DNA of 64,000 nucleotides from Haliclystus octoradiatus (GCA_916610825.1 OU744452.1:10735268-10799267), one strand, 5' to 3'; counted from the first letter of the stretch, positions 1 to 11,970 are shown. Notes: generated by a model from the letters alone, not told the origin. Program-made: numbers and translations.

Positions 1-119
1 TAACATCTCATGCTGATCTGGAAATTTAATGTTCAACTCAAATTACATTTTCTTGATCAAATTCTCACTTTTCAGTCCAATGCTTTTCCCGCGAAAACAA
101 GCTGTGGTGTGAAAGAGTG

Positions 120-133
120 TGACGTCACATTGG
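120..133 (+). promoter_or_regulatory. CRE plus inverted CCAAT box upstream of the ABHD6-like gene
   Basis: The full palindromic cAMP-response element TGACGTCA (120-127) is followed by ATTGG (129-133), the reverse of a CCAAT box. It lies about 240 bp before the first recognised coding exon, so it may be promoter or first-exon sequence of the lipase gene. The motifs are seen; their use is inferred. No clear TATA box is near. Confidence 0.35.
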
Positions 134-374
134 CTGTTCCACATCCGTCTTCGAGGATCTTCGAGGTTTTATTCCTGTCAAAATCATTTATGACGAAACA
201 TCCAATGAACCATTTTGGTAATTAAACATTCTGAATAGATTATATCAAATATACTCTACATACCACGTGTACATACCAGAAGTTTGAGCAGCGCCAGCTC
301 AGGTGTCAGACAAAGAATCCAAGATCAGTCATTCTTTAAAATGTATCAGAGTTATCTTTGTCTTTCTTTTACAG

Positions 375-495
375 AGAGGCAACTCGATCTTGTGACAATG
401 TTGTCTCTTTTATTTTCGATTGTTTTTGGTGGGATCGCTATTATTGTTGTTATCGTGTGTCTGTATCCAAAGATGATTGTTTTAATATTCAGAAG
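375..495 (+). CDS. ABHD6: ABHD6-like exon encoding the N-terminal membrane anchor
   Basis: A pyrimidine-rich acceptor (TTTTACAG, ending 374) precedes it and the donor GTGAGA starts at 496. ATG 398 opens 32 codons rich in I, V, L and F, a single transmembrane anchor ending in YPKMIVLIFR. It ends in phase 2 and the next exon supplies the third base. The seven codons before the ATG are also open and ABHD6-like, so the start is uncertain. Confidence 0.8.
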
Positions 496-3400
496 GTGAG
501 ATTTGTCGACATAATAATTTGCAACGTATCGTTGTGGCTTCGTTGTATGAAGTAGATGAATAATTAAGATAAGGACCCCCGGGTAATTAAGGATATGTCG
601 CTACTATAAATTCTTCATCTCTACATTTTGATCAGGACCGTCTTCGATGTGGGGTATAGGGCGTGCAACCCCCTGACGATGTGGTCAGTCTGTGAATCTT
701 AAGGCCCCTTCTGGTGTTTGAAATATGAAATATTGGTCCAAAAGTCGAATGAAATATTGGGAATTTGGCTGTGTTCTTAATTTGACTTGTTCTCTGAATT
801 TTCAAATAAATGTCAAAATATAACAACTTCAATTTTTAAAACTTTTTTTGATTATCGGAATGAAACATAACATATTTAATAAAAATTTGAACGAAATATG
901 TAATATTCAGACCCCCCTAAAGAGGCCTGAATCTTCCTTGAAATGTCTCCAGTTGGCAAAAATAGGGAAGAAATGTTCAAGTTCTCTAAAATTATCAATT
1001 TGAATCCTAGCAAAAAGAGTTGTTATCTCTACTAGAGGAATCGACTGATTTATCCACACTATCATTGACATGCACCTATACATGATAATGAGAGAATTGT
1101 CAACAGGGCAAGGGATCTCTTGAAAACCTGGCCTGAAAACTTGCAGATCAATGATGAAATTCTCCCGCAGCTGTGAGAACTCTCGAAAAGCGAAAATCAC
1201 TCACTGAGATGGCTCGTGATTTTCCAACGCATTTCTCCTGTGCTCTTCGCGCCGCTCTTGTGCAATTATCAGACTGTAGTTCATAGCTCTCTATGCATTA
1301 TTTGTTAACTACAATATATCTTCCCTGCATCACCAGAAACATTCAGATAGTTAATTATTGTTTCTAGCTTTCCATGTTTATTATTATTATTAGCTTGTAT
1401 TTTATATATCTTATACTCGTAGGTGGGATATTCAAAAAGCAGGATTTAAAGTAAGAAACATTACCTCAAAAGATAGTTACAATTTTTCTTATTTGGAAAG
1501 AGGTTCGAAAGAGGAATGTAAAGCCACAATTCTTCTTCTACATGGATTTAGTGCTTCTAAAGATAGTTTTTGTACCATGTCAAAGTATATTCCTAATAGC
1601 TTCCATTTGATATCACTTGACCTGCCTGGACATGGTGACACCACAAGAAGGATGAATGATAGTTTTACTCCTGATGCTCAAGTGGCTCGTGTCAAAGAGG
1701 TAAAAAGCAGTTTCATAATTTTATTTCAAATTGTACACTTTTGTGTGCGTTGTATATTTTATAAGCCTACCCCCGTGAAAAGTTTATGAACGTAAAATTT
1801 TCCAACATTCAAGATGAAAAGTGAATAAAAAATGTTCTGAAAAGTTTATTTTTAAACAATTCATGAACTGTTTGTAAGGTTTTCGTGAACAGTTCATGAA
1901 TATGTATAACATTCTTGAATGTCCACAAAATATTTTCCTTAGATCATTATTGATTCACACTTTCCCTTACCCTCCAAATTTGCACAAGGTATCCCCAAAA
2001 TTGTTTATTGCTACTTAAAGTCAACGAAAGAACCATCATACATTGTGAACTGATTAAGTGCAAGTCAGAATTGCCAATGATTTTCATTGTATTTATCCTA
2101 ATTTTCAGTTATCCAAGATTCCTCAACAACCATCTTAACCACGAAACAGTTTATAGGGCTTCAAGTCAAGAGTTCAGATATGCAGAGTTACAAGTTATCC
2201 GCATAATTGCAATTATGAGTGTGGACAAAGTGCGAGCCAGCAAGCCATGACGTTGACGTTGTCTCCATTACTCAGATTTTGTCTAATGAGCGCTATCGGG
2301 AGTAATGGAGACAACGTCTTATCCAGGCTCCGATAAAATATTTTCCTTCCTTCTGGGATTCAAATTTTTACTTCCAAAACTTTTTGTGTGACTACATCAT
2401 GTAAAAGTTTTCACAGCTTTCTATTCTAGGGGTTATTGTCATTAAAATAATATAAAAACTGTACTTTATACTTTTTTGATTATAAAAACTTGAATACAAC
2501 TATTTCTTCTAGTTTCTTCTGAATTTTGCGAGCCTTTCGGAACTCGCAATCCCGGAATCCCCCATTTTATCGAACCCTGGTCTTATCTTTGACTTTATTT
2601 CCAACACTTTTGTTTTTAGTTTGTAGATCTTATGAAGATGACTGGTACAAAATTTCACATGTTGGGTTCATCGTTAGGTGGTCATATTGCTGGATTATAT
2701 GCAGCAACACATTGCGAAGATCTTCTATCTGCGTTGTTATTATGTCCTGGTGGTATAGAAACAGATGTTAAAAGTGAAGTATTTCAACCTTACCTTGAAG
2801 GAGGAAGGTTTTGTCTCTTACCAAATAATTTGGAAGAAATGAGAAATATGTTTCAATTTATTACGCATAGTACCACACAAATTCCTGATCTGTTCTTGAA
2901 AGGCTACACACAACTTCAAATTCCACACAACAAGTTTTATGAAAAGGGTAGGCCTACATCTTTTTATTAATTATCTGAGAACGGCCATTGTCTCTACTTA
3001 TGATTTGAACTGGAAATAAAAAAATGGTTGTTGAGTTTTTACAAAATATAAATCTGTATGTTCTACATTGGCAATATTTGATTTAGAAAACTTCAAGCAA
3101 AAAGCCTTAAACATGAAAAATTATCCCTTTTGAATTGTCAAAATACCTGTTTTCTCGCATTGAAAATTGTAGAATAAAAGAATCATCAAAATCCGTTAGC
3201 CATGCTATCGGGATAAGAAGAAAAGATACTACATTAATATTTAAAAACCTGATATCGATGTGCACTTCTAGAATTGTAAAGAAAAACAACATGAAAAATA
3301 TAATGACATACACTGTTAGCTAGTTTGCTGAATGGAATACATATTGTTGTCTAATTATTAAATTCTCAGTCATTCAATACCATCATATCCTATTCAGAAA

Positions 3401-6400
3401 TTAAAAAGTTTATTTTTCTAACAAATGAGTTTATCAATGCTCTTGGTTTGGTTGATTAAGGGTCATTTAAATTTTAAATAATGTGTTATGCATGTGCTGT
3501 TGTTCAATAATTTAATATAGATTTACTTAAATCAAACTACTAAGTAGTAGTTAAGACAGATTTATTTATCTTTCAGTCATAGCCCTAACATTCAGTATTT
3601 TGTTTCTTTTCAACTTTGCTATAATAGAACAGGTAATTTATATAGACAGTAATAAAATTGGGCAAGTGTTGACACCTATTTAAGAAGAAGTGGTTGCAAC
3701 TTGCAACATTTGAGGCATGGGAAATTATTGATACATTTGACAGTTAATCCAAGTTCAACTTTCAGAAACATATCTATCTGAATATACAGCATCTGACAAA
3801 AGGAAGGTTCAGCCTAATTCTAAAATCCTAGAGGCATTTCAACATTTTCTTCTGGATTTTTTGCTGAAATTTTATTGATAATTGATAAAAAAAATATCAA
3901 TTTTATTCCGAATTTGCTCTAGTCTTCTGGAATCTAGCACTCCGGGATACTTACATTTGTCAAACCCTGGCCATGTACAACCATCTGCGACATGCAGGGA
4001 AGGCACCAGGATTCACCGACTGTGTCTCCCAGCCTTACATCAATCCTCAATTCTTGTTATTTAATGAGTGTGTCTATCTTTTTTAGTCCTTAAAGATGTT
4101 ACTCGTGAAGACCACTTTTACAGCCTTACTAGATATATCAAAGCCATGAAATGTCCGATTCTTGTTCTTTGGGGGAAACAGGATAGGGTGAGTTTTGTGA
4201 TAATCTATTTAATTTGTAGGCTATTTGCAAGTGAAGGCGACATGTTTCAAAATCATATTTCACACTTGTATAGCTGTATATCTGTTTATAAGATACTTAA
4301 TAGTCTTGTTGGCTGGGTTGATAATATCACTGATCAACGAATTTTAAGTATTATAAAGGAACAATGACTGATTCCTCTGTAGATAACATACTTTCTATTA
4401 TAATATGCCACCAGGAGGAGAGAAAGCAGATATCAAGGAAATTGTTGATCTTCTCCTTCTATCCGCAAGAAACATGTAGCAAAAAGCAGCTGTGTTTTGT
4501 CCAACTCATCTATACAGGTAGAATATTGGGAGAAATTAAAAAGCATTAGAAAAAAGGAGCCAATAATTGAGTATTCTTGCTTTCCGAATGAAAATGGACT
4601 ATAATCAGTGTTATGGGAGCTTTGAAAAAGTAATTGGTGAGATTACAAATTACTTTACTAAAATTCAAAGTTTACATTAGTAATTATTTTTCCACAAAAA
4701 GTAGTTAATTACATAAGACTAATCACTTCCCAGAGAAAGAAATTAATTAATTTTTTTCTATTTCTCTCTCTGAGATATTTATCAACAACATTTCTCTCCA
4801 TGTACATTTCCGGATACTTTTCCTTTCAAATATGTGCCATTACTCCATCTGCAACGTCTAAAGCACCATTGGTGATTACAGGCAGTGTTGCCAATCAATC
4901 CATGTACCAATTAAGAAGACCAATTGTATCAATCCTTGTCATTATTTGGACATTGAACATTTGTGGAAAAGAGGAAATACTGCCATTGTTGCAATTGAAG
5001 AAGCTGTGGATTTTAATAGCTTCCAATTAAATTGCTACCAAATTAAATGCATTTAGTAAAGAGAGCAGCAATGATGCATTGCTGAGTAAGGATTGAGACT
5101 AGATTTATTGTGTTGTGGCTTTTGCTACTGGATTGCTGCTGATACTAGCCAATCACGGCTGATACATGGAATGGGCCAACAAAAGGGATTTCGGCCTTTC
5201 CTCCCAGGAGATGTCTTTGTGCAATATTGAGATTCATTTCCAGTGACTGATGAAAAATATCTGAAGCCAATGACCCAACAATGAAAATAAAGATGAACAT
5301 TTATTAATCCAAATCCACGAACTTCTACAGCTGCATGCGGCATTCCGCCTTGTTGGTAGAATGGAGAGCACACTACCATAATTGAAGACCGGACAAAGGT
5401 CCCAAGATACAATGTTGCAAATGTTCTACCTGATACATAACTTAACATCATTTGACAAAATCAATTACTTCAAAACGCTGGGGTGAAGCCAGATCCAAAT
5501 ATATATTGCAAAGTGCCATTTGACTCTAAAGTCTAGACCACATTCAATACCCTCTGTGGAAGTTGAACAGCTTAGATAGGGAGGAGATGATGTCACTATA
5601 GGGTTGATTATCAAAGTTCTGGCAGCTCATATATCAATTTGGCAAGCAGACAGAAAGAATCTCATATAAAGCCAGGTGTTTGGTAAATTCGAGAAGAGTG
5701 CTATGTACATTTCTAGGTATTATTTTTCATAATTCTACATTAACATACATCTGATGCACTGCTTACATAGTTTATAGCTTGAAATACCGTCAACAACCAA
5801 TCACAAATTCTAAATCCTCAGTATCAATTTAGTAGAAGAGCAGAAGAAGACACCATGCAAGTTTATATGATGCTCAAGGATGTTAACGGTTGAGATAGGA
5901 GTGTATAGAGATTAAATACACCACAAGTCAGACATGTTTGAGATATGTATTGAAGAGTACCGTTCTTTACTACACACAAGTAAGGGTGTCTTGTATAAAA
6001 GCTAGTGAGCTAGTTTTGTCATACTATGTTAAGTTAACTATTGCAACAGTTTCATGTTCAAAAAGCAAGACTATGAGCTCTCCTGAAAGACTGACATCAA
6101 ATTTGGGCATCCGGTTCTGACTGAGATACCATCAGATATTGTGGTATTGTTAGTTTTGCTGCTGCGGTTGTTGTTATTTTATATGTCTTCACAACCCGCC
6201 TTCTCCATACCACCAAGATACGTTTTCTGTAACATTAGTTGCCTTTTCATTAAATAAAAACAAAATCAGACCAATATTGATATCTTTTCTCCTATTCTAA
6301 ATTATATACTCCTCTATTTGATCATATAAACAGTACAAATAACATCAATCGAAATAGAAGAATAAACAAGATTCATTTTACTTGAAAACACATGCAGATT

Positions 6401-6850
6401 TTATCCTCTGGTTTCCCTTGAGAAATATAAGCCAATGCCGCAGAAAAAACTCCATGGTAGCTTATCATGTGAAACAAAACAAGTTAATGAGTATGTCAAT
6501 TATGGAGACAATTTCTGCTGATATACTTTAGCTTCATTACCACATAATAACGAAGAGGTAGGTAAAATATTTTGATGCAGCTTTAGTTGTGGTTGTGCAT
6601 TTTCTCATATAGAACTCTGTGTTTCTTTAGTTATGAATTATGAGACCAACATAACCAACATGATGTAATTTTCTCTTTGTAGACATTGCCAGTTGCTGGT
6701 GCAAAAGTATTGAAAGATGGGTTGTCAGAAGGGACCGTACATGAACTAGATGATTGTGGACATTGCATAAGTTTGGAAAAACCGAAAGAATCTACGCAAC
6801 TAATTTTGGAATTTTTTAAAACAATAACAGCAAATATCACAACCTCTTGA
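375..6850 (+). CDS. ABHD6: ABHD6-like monoacylglycerol lipase, five coding exons
   Basis: This is an alpha/beta-hydrolase that matches ABHD6, a membrane-anchored serine hydrolase that cleaves monoacylglycerols such as 2-arachidonoylglycerol. Coding exons are 375-495, 1423-1699, 2620-2947, 4087-4187 and 6683-6850. All introns are GT-AG and the phases agree. From ATG 398 the protein is 323 residues, close to the 337 of vertebrate ABHD6. In order it has an N-terminal hydrophobic anchor, the HGFSA oxyanion-region motif, DLPGHGDTTR, the nucleophile elbow GSSLGG, the acid region LVLWGKQDR and the catalytic histidine in CGHC. The frame is open throughout. The residues before ATG 398 (QLDLVT) resemble the conserved ABHD6 start, so the true initiator may lie in an upstream exon. 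The neighbouring LINE array does not interrupt it. Confidence 0.93.
496..1422 (+). other. Intron 1 of the ABHD6-like gene
   Basis: The intron has canonical GTGAGA and TAG ends. It holds AT-rich unique-looking sequence with short minus-strand open frames that show no recognisable protein. I see no mobile element ends in it. Confidence 0.7.
1423..1699 (+). CDS. ABHD6: ABHD6-like exon with HGFSA and DLPGHGDTTR motifs
   Basis: The exon carries the first half of the hydrolase fold. It encodes LLLHGFSASKDSF (oxyanion region) and SLDLPGHGDTTR, both strongly conserved in ABHD6. It starts after TCGTAG, completes the split codon from the anchor exon, and ends in phase 0 before GTAAAA. Confidence 0.93.
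1860..1900. repeat. 13 bp inverted repeat (foldback)
   Basis: The arms TTCATGAACTGTT (1860-1872) and AACAGTTCATGAA (1888-1900) are perfect complements around a 15 bp loop. The wider region 1790-1905 repeats variants of ATGAAC and AAAGTTTAT, suggesting a small decayed transposon. No transposase or target duplication is evident. Confidence 0.6.
2255..2318. repeat. 19 bp perfect inverted repeat (foldback)
   Basis: The arms GACGTTGTCTCCATTACTC (2255-2273) and its exact reverse complement (2300-2318) flank a 26 bp loop. The arms are perfect in an intron, so the insertion or its conversion is recent. It looks like the tip of a foldback MITE. As RNA it would form a strong intronic hairpin. Confidence 0.75.
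2620..2947 (+). CDS. ABHD6: ABHD6-like exon with the nucleophile elbow GSSLGG
   Basis: The exon begins FVDLMKMTGTKFHMLGSSLGG; the serine of GSSLG is the predicted nucleophile. The lid region follows, ending IPHNKFYEK, which matches the ABHD6 IPHNNFY segment. It ends in phase 1 before GTAGGC. Nothing is disrupted. Confidence 0.94.
2948..4086 (+). other. Intron 3 of the ABHD6-like gene
   Basis: The intron has GTAGGC and TTTTTTAG ends. It is AT-rich with no convincing second gene. The stretch 3897-3970 weakly resembles 2525-2590 in intron 2 and may be an old repeat fragment. Confidence 0.6.
4087..4187 (+). CDS. ABHD6: ABHD6-like exon with the catalytic aspartate region
   Basis: It encodes the segment ending CPILVLWGKQDR, equivalent to IIWGKQDQ of ABHD6; the aspartate is the triad acid. 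It enters in phase 1 and leaves in phase 0 at a perfect GTGAGT donor. Confidence 0.92.
4188..6682 (+). other. Intron 4 of the ABHD6-like gene
   Basis: A 2.5 kb intron between GTGAGT and TTTGTAG. It holds the hAT-like terminal sequence at 4606-4735. The minus-strand open frame at 5125-5451 and other short frames show no recognised domain. The rest is unremarkable. Confidence 0.6.
4606..4735. mobile_element. Possible terminal segment of a non-autonomous hAT-like transposon
   Basis: The segment starts CAGTGTTATGGGAGCTTTG and continues with repeated blocks AGTAATTGG, ATTACAAATTACTTTAC and AGTAATTATTTTT. A CAGTGTT start followed by TTAC/GTAA-rich subterminal repeats is common at hAT ends. A second CAGTGTTGCC at about 4883 could be related. 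No far end or 8 bp target duplication was found, so the call is tentative. Confidence 0.35.
6683..6850 (+). CDS. ABHD6: ABHD6-like terminal exon with the catalytic histidine
   Basis: It encodes TLPVAGAKVLKDGL, then VHELDDCGHCISLEKP with the triad histidine in CGH, and ends FFKTITANITTS and a stop at 6848-6850. The match to the end of ABHD6 (LLENCGHSVVMERP) is clear. The acceptor is TTTGTAG. Confidence 0.93.
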   Translation, partial: TLPVAGAKVLKDGLSEGTVHELDDCGHCISLEKPKESTQLILEFFKTITANITTS

Positions 6851-7935
6851 TTGTCTTGCACAATATTACAAACTCGATACTGATTTAATGTAGATACTGT
6901 AATCTCGTGAGACAATATTCAACAGGAATTATCTCCTGCTTCACAAATTAAATATCTTACCAAACCTCGTATCCTATAAAATGCTGAAATCTGAGATAGC
7001 CTTGAGGTAGGAATTGGCTTGTAATCATATATTAACAAGCTAAAGGTTTACATTGAAAGGTGAAAAATGTGTGTGTAATTAGGATGAATTATAATGTTTT
7101 TAAATGCATATAGCGCAATCAATGTATCAAGTTTGGAATAAACTATTATCTATCTATCTATCTATCTATCTAATGGAAATTAGCGATATTATTTTGAGCA
7201 GTAGAAAATTTCATATTAGATCACATTTTAGCAATACAGTCGAACTCGGTTAATATCCCACCTTGCTTCATATCCCCATTTGTTGCAAACCGCTTGCCAT
7301 TTTCTATACAAACTCGATTAGTTTACCTCGCTTGATATCATCTCGTTGTTTCATATCCCGCTTCCACGTTTCTGTTTTGTCATGAAAGTCACTTAATGTC
7401 CCGTTTCTTTGAATTTGTAAACAAATGTAGTTGTTTCATTGCTAGCAACATGTGGCATATGAGGGAGGGGCGTACATACATGTATTTACAAACAACAGAA
7501 GACCTTAAATACAGTAGTGTACCTTATTTAGAATAGTGGTGTAATCATTTGATACATGAATAAAACTAAAATCAAAACGAATACGCAAGATCAAGAAGTT
7601 AAACTGCCAATACCTGTAGATATGGATATTGTAATTAAAGTATGTAATACTAAAGCAATATATTGACTGATCAGAGCACCATGACAACTTAATAATAAGT
7701 TACAATAATCAGTCGGTCCCAAGTAGAACACTGAGAAAACATTTTGTCAATCAAAAAATGCAGCAATCAGTATTTTATTCAATACTAGCAATGATCCCCC
7801 CGCGTTGTTGGGTTAATTTGGGCTAGTTAAGTTTTTCGAAGAGTTTTACACTAGCTGAATTGTTGAGAGAGTGTATTTTTGCTATCCAAAACAAACGCTA
7901 AGCCAACATTGTTCAAACAGAAGCGAGTCGATAAA
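6851..7935 (+). other. 3' flank of the ABHD6-like gene
   Basis: This is AT-rich 3'UTR and spacer. AATAAA at 7137-7142 is the first good polyadenylation signal, but it is part of the hairpin/ATCT repeat listed separately. At 7236-7260 TACAGTCGAACTCGGTTA resembles a pogo/Tigger terminal repeat after a TA; its partner was not found. No gene is seen. Confidence 0.5.
7130..7172 (+). repeat. Hairpin plus short (ATCT)n, probable minimal LINE 3' end
   Basis: AGTTT-GGAAT-AAACT (7130-7144) forms a five base-pair hairpin directly before about seven ATCT units. The last bases, AATAAACTATTATCTATC, differ by one base from the LINE A 3' end AATAAACTACTATCTATC. This suggests a severely 5'-truncated insertion of a related LINE or a SINE that uses its tail. 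Confidence 0.5.
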
Positions 7936-8046
7936 AATTATACCTAGAAAACCATATAGCCTTTTAACCTACATAAGTTATAATAGCCACTTGAAAATTG
8001 TATTAAGTTGTTTACATGTCTCAAAATAAACTACTATCTATCTATC
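7936..8046 (+). mobile_element. LINE A0: 5'-truncated 3'UTR remnant
   Basis: This 110 bp matches the last part of LINE A 3'UTR seen at 12085, 16207 and 22920 (TTATACCTAGAAAACCATAT through AATAAACTACTATCTATC). Only the tail was copied. Its microsatellite is the landing site of copy A1, making A0 the left edge of the array. Confidence 0.85.
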
Positions 8047-8367
8047 ATACATACATACATACATACATACATACATACATACATACATACATACATACAT
8101 ACATACATACATACATACATACATACATACATACATACATACATACATACATACATACATACATACATACATACATACATACATACATACATACATACAT
8201 ACATACATACATACATACATACATACATACATACATACATACATACATACATACATACATACATACATACATACATACGGTACATACATACATACGGTAC
8301 ATACATACATACGGTACATACATACATACGGTACATACATACATACATACATACATACATACATACA
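8047..8367. repeat. (ATAC)n microsatellite between A0 and A1
   Basis: About 58 pure ATAC units are followed by four units interrupted as CATACGGTACATACATA, then pure ATAC again. Long IHTY-repeat or MYVC-repeat frames run through it because the tetranucleotide lacks stops; they are not genes. The interruption pattern recurs in the next microsatellite. Confidence 0.97.
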
Positions 8368-8377
8368 CAGTTTCACA

Positions 8378-9172
8378 AAGTGTTTCACAAACAAAAGCGG
8401 GAATGAAATTGATGCTGAAACTGCAGCAATTCTTTTAAATTTTCCAGGCATCAGAGCTCTGTGTTCTCACTGCAGCAGTTCTGATGTTTCAATACTGGAA
8501 ACGGTAAAGGCAACAGAATTAAAAACAAAAGCCATTTCACAAAAGCTAGACAGTTTAACAGCATTAATTTCTAATAAACAAACATATGCAAACATCACTG
8601 CCACATCACATGTGTAACACCCTACTCAGCCGAGAAAAGAAACAACTTCACCACCCACCCAATCTTATGCGGCAGTACTCAGTATACAAAATCAACAACA
8701 ATTGCACGAAAAAGCAATTAAAAATATCCAGGAAAGAGAGAAACGTAAGCTCAATGTCATTGTTCGAGGATTAGAACCTGACCAGGAACTTTCTGACAAA
8801 AGGTTAATAACTGTAATATGCAAAGACGCCTTAAACATAGATGTCGAAATTGAATCCACAAAAAGACTAGGAAAAGCTGATGGCCTCCGGACCCAACCGA
8901 TCCAAGTGAAATTAAGAACAATTGAAGGAAAGAAGACAATGTTAACATCAGCAAAAAAGCTTAAAACTTCTATCGCTACTGAAGGGATATACTTTTCGCC
9001 AGACTATACCATTGTAGAACAAAAACTCCACTTGGAACTTCGAGTTGAAAGTAAGAAGAGGAATGAAGACTTAACAGATGAAAAAGAGAAGTGGATTGTA
9101 AGGAGTTTACAACTGACGCAAGTAAAAAACCTCAACCAAAATATATCTCAGAATGCAGACGACCATCAATGA
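8378..9172 (+). pseudogene. LINE A1 ORF1, truncated, RRM-like nucleic-acid-binding protein
   Basis: The frame opens just after the PHD finger core (CFTNKSGNEIDAE). It passes a second cysteine pair (LCSHC) and reaches an in-frame TAA at 8615-8617. It then resumes in the same frame with a Q-rich/coiled stretch and an RRM-like domain (RKLNVIVRGLEP, RTQPIQVKLRT, IYFSPDYT). It ends CAA TGA CTC at 9172, in the same frame as ORF2. ORF1 proteins of this type bind element RNA. The missing 5' half is present in A3. Confidence 0.8.
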
Positions 9173-9199
9173 CTCAATAAAACAGCACCCATTGAAATT

Positions 9200-11970
9200 A
9201 TGACTACCACCACCGCTAATGCAAAAGAAACAGATAACAAAATTCTTAGTATACTCTCTATCAATGCCCAATGCTTAACATCTGTAAGACTAGCAGAACT
9301 GCAAATATTCATTGTACACCATAAAATTGACATACTACTACTACAAGAGACATGGCTCCAACCTGAATCAATGGATTGCAATATATCTGGTTACAACTTA
9401 TACAGAAATGACAGAGACGGTAGACATGGTGGCACAGCCATATTTTACAAAAATAACTTAAAATTAAAAATTGACCTAACATTGACGAAGCAAGCAAAGG
9501 GCATCCAATATGAACAATTAGCAGTACAACTATATACTTCAAGCAGTGACAGTATCTACATAATAGATTGTTACAATCCACGCAATGATAATTACTTACA
9601 AGCCATTGAAAATATCCGTACGACAGCAGAAGCATTGACAGAAAAGGGATGTGGATTCATCCTGGCTGGTGATTTTAATATAGACCATTTAAAACATTCT
9701 CCTTCCAGAACTATGCTAATGGAGACATTGGATCAATTTGATTTACACTCGCATAAGACTGCTCCGACACGCATAACACATCAAACTCAAACTTCAATTG
9801 ACTATCTTATCACTTCACACTCCTTTAAATCCAACATAACTAAATGCACGCCAGAGGATGTGTGCAGCTCTGATCATCTTGGTTTAGTAACCATAGTAAC
9901 CCTGGACAAAAATAAATATACAAAAAAATCATTGAAATGCACTCGATCATACAAAACATTTTGCCGAGAAGACTTTTGCAACGATTTGATAAACAGTGAT
10001 ATGTCAGTTTTTACGTCAGCTATACAAAAAAATGACGTACAATTGGCTGCTGAAAATTTACAAACAATATTAAAAGTAGCGCTAAACAAACACGCTCCTG
10101 AAAAGGTCATTGCCCTGCATCCAAATTATGCACCATGGATGACAATAGAGCTAAGAAATGCACTCAAAAAACGCAACAAAATGCGCTATAAGGCTATGAG
10201 AACAAAACAACGACACGATTGGGAGTCATATCGCCAGGTACGAAATCAAGTGAATACTGACTTGCAAAGAGCAAAGATTGAATACAACAAAACTAAATTT
10301 ATGGATGTGGAAGTAACATGAAAGAGGTATGGGATTTAATTGAAAGATTAACAAAGAAGACAAAACAAAAATGTACAGCTACTACTAAAGCAGAGCTAGA
10401 TGAAATCAATACTTTCTTCAGCGAAGTTGGACAAAATATCAAGGAGATCACACACACAACTCCATCCTACGACAATATTCAACAAAATGATCAACAATTC
10501 AACTTCACTGAAATATCGGTGATTGATACAATCAAAGCTGTTGGCATGCTTCCAAATTGGAAGGCACCGGGGTGATGATGGACTGAATGGTTTTGTTATT
10601 AAAGCTGCATTACCAGCCATTGCTACACCACTCACTCAACTGATCCACCTTTCATTGAAAACATCTACCTTTCCAACAATATTCAAGAACACTATTGTAA
10701 ATCCAATTCCAAAAACACCAGCTCAGCCTCAACTCCAAACCAACATCGCCCATTAGAACTATTATCACTGTTGTCAAAAATTCTGGAAAGAGTGGCGTAT
10801 GTTCAACTATATCCGTTCATCGCACCAATCTTAAATAAGTATCAGCATGGTTTCAGACTCGAAAGATCGACAATAACAGCTCTCTTAAATATCACCGAAG
10901 AAATTTTCAAAACAATGGATGAACATCAGGTATCGCTACTTTTATTAATGGATTTATCAAAAGCTTTTGATAGTCTTCAAGATGACATTTTGCTCCATAA
11001 ACTGAAATTATTTGGACTCTCAGACAAAGCCTTGGAATGGATGCGATCTTACCTTACTGCAAGGAAGCAAGTAGTGAAAGTAGACAATATTTATTCTAGT
11101 GAAGTTATATTAACTTGTGGAGTTCCCCAAGCATCCATACTTGGGCCACTACTATTCCTTATTTACGTAAATGACCTACCCAATGCCATATCATCTGGCA
11201 CTGTTGGACAATTTGCAGACGACACGCAAATCCTGTATAAGTACAATCCAAAAAAACCAGGCTCACTACCTGAATTAGAATCAAAAATAAATGCTGATTT
11301 ACAAACACTTACGTCCTGGTTCAACTCAAATTCGCTTTTACTCAATGCCAAGAAAACACAAATTCTATCCATTGTTCATAAGAAAGTAGCAAATACGCAA
11401 CTGCCACTGCTAAAAATAAACAATGAAACTCTTTCCTATACCCCTTCTGCTCGAAACCTTGGTATCACATTCGACAAAGATATGAGCTACAAGCAACACA
11501 TCAACCAAATCTTAAAGACAGCATCACATCGAATATCAACAATAGCAAAACAACGTCGGTACATTCCAAAACATCTTTTTACCCGACTTGTTGAATCAAA
11601 AATTGTAGAACCAATTTTATATGCTCTTGAAGTATTTTCATCATGTACAAAAACTCAATTGCGTAGAGTACAGATTGGAATACAAAATTGGGCAGCCAAA
11701 TTAATCATAGGAAAAAGAAAACATTCAAGAATGGAAGACGCATTGAAACAATTGAACTGGCTGACAATTGAACAAATTGTTGAATTAAGAACAGCTACAA
11801 CAGCTCACAAATCAGTTTTAGGCAGTAATGGCGCTAATTTACAATCTCTTTTTACCAAAGCTAATTCAAATTATAACACTAGAAGAAAATCATTCATACT
11901 TCCGCGTGTACATACTGACCGCGGAAAACGTTCTTTCTCCTTCCGTGGAGCACAGTTGCTAAATAAATAA
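9200..11970 (+). pseudogene. LINE A1 ORF2, endonuclease/reverse transcriptase, frame-broken
   Basis: The first 373 codons are an APE-like endonuclease: LLLQETWL, AGDFNIDH, SIDYLITS and CSSDHLG are its metal and catalytic motifs. The reverse transcriptase follows with MDLSKAFDSLQ, GVPQASILGPLLF and FADDTQIL. Against A3, the frame is broken by a lost base near 10310 (TTTATGGATGTGG) and an extra G at 10570 (CACCGGGGTGATG). A2 carries exactly the same lesions. The motif set fits the broad CR1/L2/Jockey group. Confidence 0.88.

Larger units (their letters stand above)
1700..2619 (+). other. Intron 2 of the ABHD6-like gene, with two inverted repeats
   Basis: The intron has GTAAAA and TTTTTAG ends. 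It contains the two foldback sequences listed separately at 1860-1900 and 2255-2318. The stretch 2525-2590 (CGGAACTCGCAATCCCGGAA then CGAACCCTGG) loosely resembles 3897-3970 in the next intron, so both may be decayed copies of one short repeat. Confidence 0.6.

Noticed and set aside
5125..5451. Minus-strand 108-codon frame inside ABHD6 intron 4
   Set aside because: No recognisable domain, no splice or promoter support, and it is alone in an otherwise non-coding intron.
7236..7260. Complete pogo/Tigger MITE
   Set aside because: Only one terminal-like sequence (TACAGTCGAACTCGGTTA) was seen; no inverted partner or transposase, so it is only mentioned in the flank entry.
8034..8451. MYVC and IHTY repeat proteins on both strands, also at 12182-12574 and 16305-16711
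   Set aside because: Translation of (ATAC)n on either strand; no independent coding evidence.
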